From Muribaculaceae bacterium (lineage in GTDB: Bacteria; Bacteroidota; Bacteroidia; Bacteroidales; Muribaculaceae), in the NCBI GenBank assembly GCA_017443765.1, contig JAFSYB010000085.1, positions 1 through 37,886 of the forward strand: a DNA stretch of 37,886 nt, read 5' to 3'. Made by a program: the position numbers and the translations under genes. A model generated the notes under the pieces. That model saw only the letters and a program-made list of their open reading frames with translations, ran no database searches and was not told the DNA's origin. This document shows, piece by piece, positions 1 through 7,580 of this stretch. Position 1 is the stretch's first letter; each line of letters opens with the position of its first letter.

Positions 1-130
1 GCTCGCGAATCTCCGACAGCGTGCCGAGCCTGCGGACGTTCTTGCTCGTCGTGCGACCGTCGTTGGCACGGTAGCTCTTGACGATGTAAACAATCTTACC
101 CTCAATGGGTTTGCTTTGACTAAGGTACAT
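1..130 (-). CDS. IS1634/IS4-like transposase, N-terminal fragment (runs off window)
   Basis: On the minus strand an ORF starts with ATG at 130 and leaves the window at position 1. It reads MYLSQSKPIEGKIVYIVKSY, then RANDGRTTSKNVRRLG, then TLSEIRE. A short beta-strand segment, a VxSYR-like element, then TSKxVxxLGxLxEIR is the usual N-terminus of IS1634-type (IS4 superfamily) DDE transposases. Only about 43 residues are present, so the catalytic domain cannot be checked and I cannot tell whether the element is intact. A canonical Bacteroidetes promoter lies just upstream. The family call rests on recalled N-terminal pattern only. Confidence 0.62.
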   Translation of the reverse strand, partial: MYLSQSKPIEGKIVYIVKSYRANDGRTTSKNVRRLGTLSEIRE

Positions 131-160
131 GATAGAAGTGATGTATATTACAATATAGCA

Positions 161-192
161 CAAAAGTATAAAAAAGAATTGACACCGCAAAA
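161..192 (-). promoter_or_regulatory. Bacteroidetes-type promoter of the transposase
   Basis: Read on the minus strand: TTTTG at 192-188, a 19-nt spacer, then TACTTTTG at 168-161. This matches the sigma-ABfr consensus TTTG-N19-21-TAnnTTTG. The implied transcription start near 155 gives a leader of about 25 nt before the ATG at 130. Confidence 0.6.
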
Positions 193-229
193 TCTTTTGG
201 CATCAATCTTCAAAAAAAATTCAGATACC

Positions 230-278
230 CCAAACTGTCAAACTTGCGTTTCAACGCAAAATATTCCATTGAGTTTGG
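230..278. repeat. Nested inverted repeat between transposase and beta-helix gene
   Basis: CCAAACT at 230-236 pairs with AGTTTGG at 272-278, and inside it TTGCGTT (244-250) pairs with AACGCAA (253-259) across a two-base loop. It sits in an AT-rich gap with no credible gene (131-458). It may be the end region of the insertion sequence or a transcription barrier. I could not identify terminal inverted repeats or a target duplication, because the rest of the element is outside the window. Confidence 0.4.
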
Positions 279-377
279 ATACATCATCAAATATTTCATT
301 TACGCTTTCAAATTGGTTGAAAAAGTTACCTTACGCCATTACAGTTGTTAAATATTCTTATTTTTGGGGGATATTTT

Positions 378-408
378 TTTTCGAATTCAAAAAGACAAAT
401 TATATTTG
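378..408 (+). promoter_or_regulatory. Probable promoter of the beta-helix protein gene
   Basis: TATATTTG at 401-408 fits the -7 consensus TAnnTTTG exactly. The -33 region (TTTCG around 378-382) is only a weak match at 18-19 nt spacing. The expected start near 415 gives a leader of about 45 nt before the ATG at 459. Confidence 0.5.
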
Positions 409-458
409 CAGCGAAAATTTAAGTAAATACATTCAAAAAGTATAATTTCTTTAGTACT

Positions 459-2570
459 ATGGGATATTTTCAAGACAATAGCACGCAGGTAATCACCCAG
501 ACGATTACATTATCCTCATCGGTAGATGTAGGCAAGAATGTGACTTTGATTTTTCAGGGAGGAAAGTTTGAGAACTCCAGCAATTCAGAGATTACGCTTA
601 CTGGCGAAAACACAAAGATTGTGGCTCCAATAACACAAATTTTTGGTTCTAGGATAAAAGCAGCTGGTACTTGGGTCGTCGACCGCGCATATCCTCAATG
701 GTTCGGCGCAACAACCTATGACTCCTTTCAAGATTACACTGACTCCAATTTGCAAATCGATGATGCATCCGTTTCCATCAATCGTGCCATTGCCATGAAG
801 CAGCGAGGCGAGGTCTTCTTGCCCAAAGGTATTTATGTGTTAAAAATGCCTATAATTATATCAGATGGCATTCAATTGGTTGGCGAAAAGGGCATGGAAC
901 CGTACGGAGACAACAACTTCCAGGGCACCATTTTGCAAACGTGGCGCCTAAATGATGGGATTCCTATGGGAGATGACTCTGACGTACAAAAATTTTATAT
1001 GGTGTTCGTGAATTATGGGCCGCTCGATTTCTACAACAGAGAAGAAACAATTTGGGGACGGCTTACCGGCGATGGTTTTCTTGCCGGCCAAATCACAGCC
1101 ATAAAGGACATAGAGTTCTACAATTTCCTCCCGAACACTCATTACCCCAGTGCGCAATTAATCAAGCAATCAACCACAGCCTTTTTCAAGGGACTCTATG
1201 CTGCCGAAAGCGTCATGCTTGACCATGTGAGATTTTATAATCTGAGGAATGCCCTGACTTATAAAAGAGATATTTACATAGACAGCAAAAAAGTCACTTA
1301 TTGCGACTATGTCTGCAATCATAAAATTTTTGCTTCATTGCCCAAGCTGTTTGCTTTCGATTTTGGTGATAACGGTGATGATTTGATGTTTGACCACAAT
1401 TCGATTCAAGATGGCAAGTATAACAAGGGCTTGATTCTGAGAAACTGCGCTGGCGGCACAATCCGCGGGAATATCATGCATGCCGATATTGAGATACACA
1501 GCTGCAAAGCAATCACTTTCAGCAACAACCACATGGAGTTCGGCCCAGTTATACAAATCATCTCATCGGCTGTGAGCATGAACGACAACTATATTGAGCG
1601 GGCTTACAGAACTCCTATAGAAATAATCCCCTTTCCTACAAATGAAGACTTTAGAGATAAAACAATCCTGTCGATGCATAATGATGCGATTGTGTTTAAG
1701 GATAACGCCCGGGAATACTATGAGTTATCTGAAGTTTCCGGAAACGGTAATATCAACTTTAATAATTTCCTATACAGGCTACTCACTGCCAGCCTTTATG
1801 ATATTAAAATTGACTGGAACACGGTGCTCAATCTCGATCATGTTTTTCGCTACAGAATCGGGCGAATCGACGGGAAAATGTATCCCGCTGGTCTAAAAAT
1901 CTGCAAGAGTGATGGCACATCGTTTAATGAGTTTAACGATTTCAGCTATATGCTGTCGCAAAAAGGCATTGTTTCTTGTGATTATCATGTTGACAAGTCT
2001 TTCACCATTAACAATATCAACAACATTGACGTTCATACGGCAATGAAAAATATTGATAATGTATACTGGCTCTATCTGACCGGCACTTATGTGTACAAGT
2101 ATCAAGTCATTTATGACAAAGAACGGCGGTTGCTGGCAACGCGCGGGAACTCACAATTGTTTGATGTGGTAAATGACGGAAACTTGGATGGTGGGGTGAC
2201 TCAAAACACCTTTAATGGTATTTTGTTGAGCATTAACGACAACAATGGCAACAGTGTCCGTGCCACAATTCGCCTGTTTCGCAAGAGCGGCACTGATTGG
2301 GAAACGGGCGACGACCTCCGATACGTGGACATCCCGAACACAAACAACCATTATTTCTATGACAATGGCATCTGCATTAACGGCTTTCGTTGGAATCCCG
2401 CAACCACAAACGACATTCTTTCGGGAGCCACCGGCATCGACTCGATTACCTACCAGGGCGCGAACGTGGTGTGCCGGTTCGGTGCCGACGGCAATTCCAA
2501 CAATTCTATTTGGAAGGCTGGCGACATATTGATAAAAACCGGCGCCAATCCATCAATTGAGGTGAAATGA
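459..2570 (+). CDS. Right-handed beta-helix (pectate-lyase/tail-spike-like) protein
   Basis: Protein of 703 residues. Residues about 15-80 carry the pattern VxLIFQGGKFEN, then ENTKIVAP, then GTWVVDRAYPQWFGA. In Bacteroidales this precedes a pectate-lyase-3-like beta-helix, and a phage-tail-spike-like helix follows: SINRAIAMKQRGEVFLPKGIYVL, then short turns such as GLILRNCAGGTIRGNIMHADIEIHSCKAITFSNNHMEF. The last 250 residues do not resemble anything I recognise. No signal peptide is visible, and members of this family usually have more sequence before the FxGGxF segment, so the N-terminus may be shortened. The gene is more AT-rich than its downstream neighbours and lies beside a transposase, which suggests recent acquisition (inference). 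Only 39 nt separate it from the LRR-dockerin gene, with no obvious promoter between, so the two may share a transcript. Substrate unknown. Confidence 0.7.
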   Translation: MGYFQDNSTQVITQTITLSSSVDVGKNVTLIFQGGKFENSSNSEITLTGENTKIVAPITQIFGSRIKAAGTWVVDRAYPQWFGATTYDSFQDYTDSNLQIDDASVSINRAIAMKQRGEVFLPKGIYVLKMPIIISDGIQLVGEKGMEPYGDNNFQGTILQTWRLNDGIPMGDDSDVQKFYMVFVNYGPLDFYNREETIWGRLTGDGFLAGQITAIKDIEFYNFLPNTHYPSAQLIKQSTTAFFKGLYAAESVMLDHVRFYNLRNALTYKRDIYIDSKKVTYCDYVCNHKIFASLPKLFAFDFGDNGDDLMFDHNSIQDGKYNKGLILRNCAGGTIRGNIMHADIEIHSCKAITFSNNHMEFGPVIQIISSAVSMNDNYIERAYRTPIEIIPFPTNEDFRDKTILSMHNDAIVFKDNAREYYELSEVSGNGNINFNNFLYRLLTASLYDIKIDWNTVLNLDHVFRYRIGRIDGKMYPAGLKICKSDGTSFNEFNDFSYMLSQKGIVSCDYHVDKSFTINNINNIDVHTAMKNIDNVYWLYLTGTYVYKYQVIYDKERRLLATRGNSQLFDVVNDGNLDGGVTQNTFNGILLSINDNNGNSVRATIRLFRKSGTDWETGDDLRYVDIPNTNNHYFYDNGICINGFRWNPATTNDILSGATGIDSITYQGANVVCRFGADGNSNNSIWKAGDILIKTGANPSIEVK

Positions 2571-2609
2571 GCATTCATACAATTAAATTCCGTTAAAAGC
2601 AACACAATT

Positions 2610-4562
2610 ATGAAGCGCCAACTCCGCCTCTGGCTTATGCTGCTAATTGCCGTGCTTGCCTTGCCAAAGGCAACGGCAAAGACAGTCTGTTTCACGTATA
2701 AACATTTCTATTTCGAGACGAATGACAGCAGCACAGTTACCTTATACAAGAGTGACACAGAACACTTGAATATACCCAGCATCGCCCACCACATCTACAC
2801 GACGACAAGCGATGGTGTGGAGATAGAGCATGACGATGCCTATACGGTGACAAGCATTAGAGACAACGCTTTTTGGGATCGTGCGATTTCCTCACTGACC
2901 CTCCCCAATACCGTGACCGAGATAGGCAACCTTGCCTTCGGCAGGAGCACTTGGTTCGATACACCTCGCGTGCCGCTGATTCTCCCCGACTCGTTGACAT
3001 CCATTGGAAGTGCTGCTTTCAGGAATCGCGGCTTCGTCGGAGAGTTGAAAATTCCAAAAAATGTGACTATTATCAACGGTGGAGTTTTTGAGGGTTGTAC
3101 TGGCTTCACTGGCCCGCTGGTTATTCCCGAGTCGGTGACTTGTATCGAGCACGACGCTTTCCGTGGCTGCCGCGGCTTCACTGGCTCGCTCACCATTCCA
3201 AACTCGGTAACCTTTATCGGTGCCTGGGCTTTCGCGGGTTGCGCCGGCCTCACCGACTCACTAATCATCGGCAACGGGGTGACCTCAATCTCCCTACAAG
3301 CTTTTTTTAATAGCCGCTTTACGTCGCTGAAACTCGGAGAATCGCTAAAAACGATTGGCAGAGAGGCATTTAAAGACTGCAAAAAATTCAAGGGACCTTT
3401 GGTTATCCCCAATTCGGTGACTCAAATCCAATTCGGCGCTTTTTCCAATTGCAGCGGCTTCAGCTCGCTGAAGCTTGGCGATTCGGTGACTTCTATCGGG
3501 GAAAGTGCCTTTGAGGGTTGCAGCGGCTTCACCGGCCCACTGGCCATCCCCGACAAGGTGACAATCATCGACAACTCGGCCTTCAAGGGATGCGCCGATT
3601 TTACCGGCTCGCTGACCATCCCTGACCAGATGACAACCATAGGCAACGAAGCTTTCGAAGGTTGCAGCGGATTCAACGGCCCGCTGACCATCGGCAATTC
3701 CGTAACATCCATTCGTCAATATGCATTTAAAGGCTGCAACGGCTTTACCGGTCCGCTGATTCTACCCAACTCGGTAACTGAAATCCAACTCGGTGCCTTT
3801 TCAAATTGCAGTGGCTTCGAGTCACTGAAGCTTAGCAATTCATTGACTGGTATTAACGGAGAGGTTTTCGATGGTTGTAGCGGATTCACCGGCACGCTGA
3901 ACATCCCCGACAAGGTGACATACATCGGCTCTGGGGCTTTCAGAGGCTGCAGCGGATTTACCGGTCCGCTGACCATTCCCGACAAAGTGACAAGCATCGG
4001 CTTCGGGGCTTTTGAAGGTTGCAGCGGATTCACCGGCACATTGACCATCGGCAATTCAGTGACAACCATTTACGGAAGCGCATTCAAAAGCTGCAGCGGC
4101 TTCACTTCGCTGATTATACCCTACATGGTCAGTAATATTTCCCCCCAGGCTTTTCAGAATTGCACCGGCCTGAAAGAGATTCACAACAGAAATGTGGATC
4201 CCAAGAGTGTTTATTTGGATAGTACGGCATTCGACAGCGAGACACTGACCAACTGCGTGCTCTATGTGCCCGTCGGCACGATTTCATTATATCGCAGCTG
4301 CAACGGCTGGAAGGATTTCGTGCATATCGTCGAAGAGGATAGTGAAAGTGTATTTGGCGACCTCAACGGTGACGGGGTGGTGGACGTGGACGACCTCAAC
4401 GCCGCCATCAACGTGATGATAAAAAAGAACCAAGACCCAAGAACCAAGACCCAAGCCGACCTCAACGGCGACGGCGTGGTGGACGTGGACGATCTCAACG
4501 CCATCATCAACATGATGATTAAAAAGAACCGAGAACCAAGAACCGAGAACCAAGCCGGCTAA
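2610..4562 (+). CDS. Secreted BspA-like leucine-rich repeat protein with C-terminal dockerin-type repeats
   Basis: Protein of 650 residues. Residues 1-23 form a signal peptide (MKRQLRLWLMLLIAVLALPKATA). About 19 LRR_5/BspA units of 23-25 residues follow (about 75-530), with the pattern LxIPxxVTxIGxxAFxGCSGFTGP. BspA-type repeats occur on surface proteins that bind host proteins or other bacteria. At the C-terminus two EF-hand-like loops, DLNGDGVVDVDDLNAAINVM and DLNGDGVVDVDDLNAIINMM, make a dockerin-type calcium module. Dockerins normally dock to cohesins, and no cohesin gene is visible here. The segment after each loop (KKNQDPRTKTQA and KKNREPRTENQA) is encoded by perfect 14-bp tandem repeats, so slippage would shift frame. 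Five LRR units are duplicated as a block (357-bp period). Probably exported; the ligand is unknown. Confidence 0.88.
   Translation: MKRQLRLWLMLLIAVLALPKATAKTVCFTYKHFYFETNDSSTVTLYKSDTEHLNIPSIAHHIYTTTSDGVEIEHDDAYTVTSIRDNAFWDRAISSLTLPNTVTEIGNLAFGRSTWFDTPRVPLILPDSLTSIGSAAFRNRGFVGELKIPKNVTIINGGVFEGCTGFTGPLVIPESVTCIEHDAFRGCRGFTGSLTIPNSVTFIGAWAFAGCAGLTDSLIIGNGVTSISLQAFFNSRFTSLKLGESLKTIGREAFKDCKKFKGPLVIPNSVTQIQFGAFSNCSGFSSLKLGDSVTSIGESAFEGCSGFTGPLAIPDKVTIIDNSAFKGCADFTGSLTIPDQMTTIGNEAFEGCSGFNGPLTIGNSVTSIRQYAFKGCNGFTGPLILPNSVTEIQLGAFSNCSGFESLKLSNSLTGINGEVFDGCSGFTGTLNIPDKVTYIGSGAFRGCSGFTGPLTIPDKVTSIGFGAFEGCSGFTGTLTIGNSVTTIYGSAFKSCSGFTSLIIPYMVSNISPQAFQNCTGLKEIHNRNVDPKSVYLDSTAFDSETLTNCVLYVPVGTISLYRSCNGWKDFVHIVEEDSESVFGDLNGDGVVDVDDLNAAINVMIKKNQDPRTKTQADLNGDGVVDVDDLNAIINMMIKKNREPRTENQAG
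4425..4455 (+). repeat. 14-bp perfect tandem repeat inside the dockerin linker
   Basis: AAGAACCAAGACCC occurs twice in direct succession (4425-4438, 4439-4452), followed by AAG. The unit length is not a multiple of three, so gain or loss of one unit would frameshift the second calcium loop. Confidence 0.9.
4524..4554 (+). repeat. Second 14-bp perfect tandem repeat at the 3' end of the LRR-dockerin gene
   Basis: AAGAACCGAGAACC occurs twice (4524-4537, 4538-4551), followed by AAG, just before the stop codon. It is a variant of the upstream unit and resembles purine-rich satellite sequence in intergenic regions of this window. Confidence 0.9.
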
Positions 4563-4568
4563 CGCAAG

Positions 4569-4685
4569 AAAAGATGCGAGATGCGAGCTGGCTAACGCAC
4601 GTTGCGCCGCATTGCGCCTCTTGAATCTCGCATCTTGCATCTCGCATCTCAAAACGCCTCTAGAATAAAAAATGCGAAGCATTTT
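4569..4685. terminator. Hairpin region after the LRR-dockerin gene
   Basis: AGATGCGAGATGCGAG (4572-4587) is complementary, with one mismatch, to CTCGCATCTTGCATCT (4627-4642). A compact hairpin AAAATGC-GAA-GCATTTT follows at 4669-4685. The compact hairpin with A/T arms is a plausible terminator; the larger dyad is built from a 7-bp GATGCGA repeat. Confidence 0.45.
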
Positions 4686-4790
4686 AGCTGCTCCCCTAAG
4701 ATAGGGGAGCTGTCACGAAGTGACTGAGGAGTATGATGTTACGGACATTTTTTATTGACAATGCAATTGATTTGGGAGTCATACTCCCCC
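4686..4790. repeat. Composite palindromic intergenic repeat
   Basis: Consecutive small hairpins: CTCCCCTA-AGA-TAGGGGAG, then GTCAC-GAA-GTGAC, enclosed further out by GGAGTATGA ... TCATACTCC. The string GGGGAGCTGTCACGAAGTGA resembles a palindromic repeat I recall from many bacterial genomes. No gene is credible in 4563-5329. Confidence 0.5.
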
Positions 4791-4949
4791 CAACCCGCTC
4801 TTTCAGCGTCAATGGGCTGCGCCTCAGCAATTGAAGCAAGCTTCATTGCGTTCGGCTTGCACCATTGGTCTATCTTAGAGGGGGAGCTATTGACGCAATC
4901 ATTAGCTGGGGACAACTGCGCGATAGTTACCACTGCAATTATGAGTAAC

Positions 4950-5179
4950 ACATTGTGCGTGCCAACTTGAAGAGTTGGTGCGCACTGTGTGCGGCTGGCC
5001 AGTGCTATCAGCGGCACTTCGTAGATGTGCCGTTGTGGTAGCAACCACTACCACACGTCTCCGACGTGCGATTTCGAGGGGATTCGCTCTCACACAGTGC
5101 GCGACTGTCCTCCGAACAGTCACGCACAATGTGTTTCGCACAACGCCAAGTCTACAACTTGGCTGCTGACGCACAATGT
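4950..5179. repeat. Cluster of six hairpins with alternating GCGCACnnTGTG arms
   Basis: Six short perfect hairpins lie in 200 bp: CCAACT/AGTTGG (4962-4978), GGCAC/GTGCC (5013-5031), GTGGTAG/CTACCAC (5035-5054), ACGTC/GACGT (5055-5067), GACTGT/ACAGTC (5103-5121) and GCCAAGT/ACTTGGC (5145-5163). Loops are small and mostly of the type CTACA, CTTCA or TCCGA. The flanks hold repeated arms ACATTGTGCG / CGCACAATGT (4950, 5123, 5170) and related GCGCACTGTGT (about 4980) and CACACAGTGCGC (about 5091), in alternating orientation. No ORF is convincing. Function unknown. Confidence 0.65.
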
Positions 5180-5270
5180 TATAAAATCGTCTCCGTGTGA
5201 CTCTTAATTCCTTTCGCTGAATAGTTACCTATTGCCCAACAAAACGTTAAAGAAATAAAAAATGTGACAT

Positions 5271-5305
5271 TTTGTCATATTTTTCAGTTTTTATTTGTAC
5301 CTTTG
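5271..5305 (+). promoter_or_regulatory. Promoter of the acyltransferase gene
   Basis: TACCTTTG at 5298-5305 is a perfect -7 element; TTTG at 5271-5274 is a -33 candidate with a long 23-nt spacer. Transcription would start near 5311, which excludes the upstream in-frame ATG at 5264 and fixes the start at 5330. Confidence 0.6.
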
Positions 5306-5329
5306 CAGCCCTTTTCAAATCGACCGACA

Positions 5330-6163
5330 ATGAGCGAGATAACCAAGCGCACCGTGCTCGACTACGACGACATCCGGCAGATGGCTCCATTTTTCGATGG
5401 CAAGCCTCGGCTGGTGAACTGGCTCATGCGCCTGCTGGCGGTGGACAAGGTGAACTGGATTCACGACCACAACTTCGACACGCCGGGGGTGCCTTTTGTG
5501 CAGGGGCTGCTGCGCGACCTCGACATCACCATGCAGGTGCGCGGCGAGGAGGTGCTCGACCAGATGCCGACCGGAGGATTCATCACCGTGTCGAACCACC
5601 CCTTCGGGGCGCTCGACGGCATTATGCTCATCAAGCTCGTGGGCGAACACCGCGCCGACTTCAAGGTGATGGTGAACATGGTGCTGAACCACATCACCGC
5701 CATGCGGCCCAACTTTATCGCCGTCGATGCCCTGGCCAGCAACGACCCGGCCAAGCGCGCCGTGTCGATGCGCGGCATCACCGAGGCCATTCGCCAGGTG
5801 CGCGACGGACACGTGCTGGGATTCTTCCCCGCCGGGGCGGTGTCGAAGTTCACCACCGGGCTGCGCATCGAAGACCGCGACTGGCAACCCTCGGTGATGC
5901 GCATCATCGCCAAGATGGGTGTGCCCGTGGTGCCCATCTACTTCCACGGCCACAACAGCCTGTGGTTCACCTTCCTGGGAATGATCGACTGGCGGTTGCG
6001 CACGCTGCGCCTGCCCGCCGAGGTCTTCCGTCGCAAGGGCGACACCTTCCGAATCAGCGTGGGGCAGCCCGTCGCACCCGACGAAATCGCCCAACACAAC
6101 ACCCCCGAACAGCTCGCCACCTTCCTCAAGCAGCGTACCTACGCCATGAGGCAGTGGAAATAA
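5330..6163 (+). CDS. PlsC-like lysophospholipid/glycine-lipid acyltransferase
   Basis: Protein of 277 residues starting MSEITKRTVLDYDDIRQ. The motif SNHPFGALDG is the LPLAT/PlsC active-site block (related to NHx4D, here with five residues between H and D), and FFPAGAVSKF resembles the second block that binds the phosphate or acceptor. Such enzymes transfer a fatty acyl group from acyl-ACP or acyl-CoA to a lyso-lipid at the inner membrane. In Bacteroides a similar protein (GlsA) O-acylates N-acyl-glycine to form glycine/ornithine-type lipids with a GNAT partner (GlsB). No partner gene is next to it here, so the exact acceptor is uncertain. It has its own promoter; the next gene follows after 112 nt. 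Confidence 0.8.
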   Translation: MSEITKRTVLDYDDIRQMAPFFDGKPRLVNWLMRLLAVDKVNWIHDHNFDTPGVPFVQGLLRDLDITMQVRGEEVLDQMPTGGFITVSNHPFGALDGIMLIKLVGEHRADFKVMVNMVLNHITAMRPNFIAVDALASNDPAKRAVSMRGITEAIRQVRDGHVLGFFPAGAVSKFTTGLRIEDRDWQPSVMRIIAKMGVPVVPIYFHGHNSLWFTFLGMIDWRLRTLRLPAEVFRRKGDTFRISVGQPVAPDEIAQHNTPEQLATFLKQRTYAMRQWK

Positions 6164-6166
6164 ACA

Positions 6167-6195
6167 AGAACCGAAGAACCCAAAAACCAAGTCTA
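6167..6195. repeat. Purine-rich satellite after the acyltransferase gene
   Basis: AAGAACCGAAGAACCCAAAA then ACCAAG directly follows the stop codon. It is a degenerate form of the 14-bp units found inside the LRR-dockerin gene (4425-4554). Confidence 0.5.
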
Positions 6196-6275
6196 TAGCC
6201 AGCCTTAACTGGCAAGCCGCCATTCCATCGCGGCCAGATTATCATTATTACTTATCACTTAATTCCTTAATTATC

Positions 6276-7580
6276 ATGGCAACCACCAAAGACCGCATCC
6301 AAGCCGTGATGCGCCAGTATTCCATCATCGGGACCTCTGAGCAGCTGCTCGCCGCCATCGACCGCGCCCTGCGCGTGGCTCCCACCGACTTCTCGGTGCT
6401 CGTGGTGGGCGAGAGCGGCTCGGGAAAGGAGTTCTTCCCGAAAATCATTCACGACAACAGTCCGCGCAAGCACAAGAAATACATCGCCGTGAACTGCGGC
6501 GCCATTCCCGAGGGCACCATCGACAGCGAGCTCTTCGGCCACAAGAAAGGAGCCTTCACCGATGCCATCAGCGACCGCAAGGGCTACTTTGAGGAGGCCG
6601 ACGGAGGCACCATCTTCCTCGACGAGGTGGGCGAGATGCCGTTGAGCACGCAGGCTCGACTGCTGCGCGTGCTCGAAAGCGGTGAGTTTATTCGCATGGG
6701 CGAGAACACCCCGCGCAAAACCAACATCCGCGTGGTGGCAGCCACCAACCAGAACATGGAGCAGGCCGTGAAAGAGGGGCGTTTCCGCGAGGACCTTTAC
6801 TACCGCCTGTCGACGGTGGGCATCACGGTGCCGCCCTTGCGCGAGCGCGGACACGATGTGCTCTTGCTCATGCGCAAGTTCCTGCACGACTACGAGGATG
6901 CCTCGCACTCGCCCGAAGTGCACCTCACCGACGACGCCAAGCGACGACTGCAGGAATACCACTGGCCCGGCAACGTGCGCGAGTTGCGCAACGTGGCCCT
7001 GCAAATCGGCCTCTACGAGGCCGGGAGCTTGGTCGATGCCGCAAGCATCAACCATTACCTGCGCAACGGCGGACAGCCGCAACTGCCAGCTAACATTGCC
7101 GACGGGCAATTCGACTACAACAAAGAGCGCGAAGTCATCTTCATGCTCATCAAGCAGCTGCAACACGAAATCGAGGGGCTGAAAACCACGCTCGACACCG
7201 CCGGCAACAACGTGCCCCGCGTGAACGCACACGTCTCGGAATTGCAGCGACCGCTGCACCAGCTCCCCGCCAACCCGCGCAACGACTTCACCCACGATGG
7301 CTGGGTGCAGCCCGCAAGCACGCACGCCACCAACGACACCGCAACGCACCACATCACGCACGACCTGGGACACGTCAACGAGGTGACGGCTCTCGAGGTC
7401 AACAGCCAGAACGAGACCGGCAGCCAGCAAATCAAAACACTCGACGAAACCGAGCGCGATGTGATTATGGAGGCCCTGTACCGCAACAACGGCCGACGCA
7501 AGCGCACTGCCGAAGAGCTGCAAATCAGCGAGCGTACGCTGTACCGCAAAATCAAGCAATACGGACTCGAACGCCGATGA
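6276..7580 (+). CDS. Sigma-54-type AAA+ transcriptional activator without receiver domain
   Basis: Protein of 434 residues. The AAA+ domain begins almost at the N-terminus: Walker A GESGSGKE at 45-52 (K51), Walker B IFLDE at 113-117, arginine-rich REDLYYRLS, and HWPGNVRELRN. The loop that contacts sigma-54 reads GAFTDA (92-97), not the canonical GAFTGA. A polar, His/Thr/Asn-rich linker (about 285-385) leads to a Fis-type helix-turn-helix (about 388-434: ERDVIMEALYRNNGRRKRTA ... ISERTLYRKIKQYG). No receiver or sensor domain is present, so control must be through level, ligand or partner. The stop overlaps the lptE start by 4 nt (ATGA), pointing to translational coupling. The order activator-LptE-hypothetical-SecG is one I recall as conserved in Bacteroidetes. 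Confidence 0.92.
   Translation: MATTKDRIQAVMRQYSIIGTSEQLLAAIDRALRVAPTDFSVLVVGESGSGKEFFPKIIHDNSPRKHKKYIAVNCGAIPEGTIDSELFGHKKGAFTDAISDRKGYFEEADGGTIFLDEVGEMPLSTQARLLRVLESGEFIRMGENTPRKTNIRVVAATNQNMEQAVKEGRFREDLYYRLSTVGITVPPLRERGHDVLLLMRKFLHDYEDASHSPEVHLTDDAKRRLQEYHWPGNVRELRNVALQIGLYEAGSLVDAASINHYLRNGGQPQLPANIADGQFDYNKEREVIFMLIKQLQHEIEGLKTTLDTAGNNVPRVNAHVSELQRPLHQLPANPRNDFTHDGWVQPASTHATNDTATHHITHDLGHVNEVTALEVNSQNETGSQQIKTLDETERDVIMEALYRNNGRRKRTAEELQISERTLYRKIKQYGLERR

Noticed and set aside
116..445. 109-residue plus-strand ORF in the AT-rich left gap
   Set aside because: It overlaps the transposase start, both promoters and an inverted repeat, and its sequence shows no domain or export signal.
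4950..5179. CRISPR array
   Set aside because: The hairpins differ in sequence and spacing; there are no identical repeats with regular unique spacers and no cas genes.
5315..6223. 302-residue antisense ORF over the acyltransferase gene
   Set aside because: His/Val/Glu-rich shadow of a GC-rich gene; the plus strand has clear catalytic motifs and a promoter.
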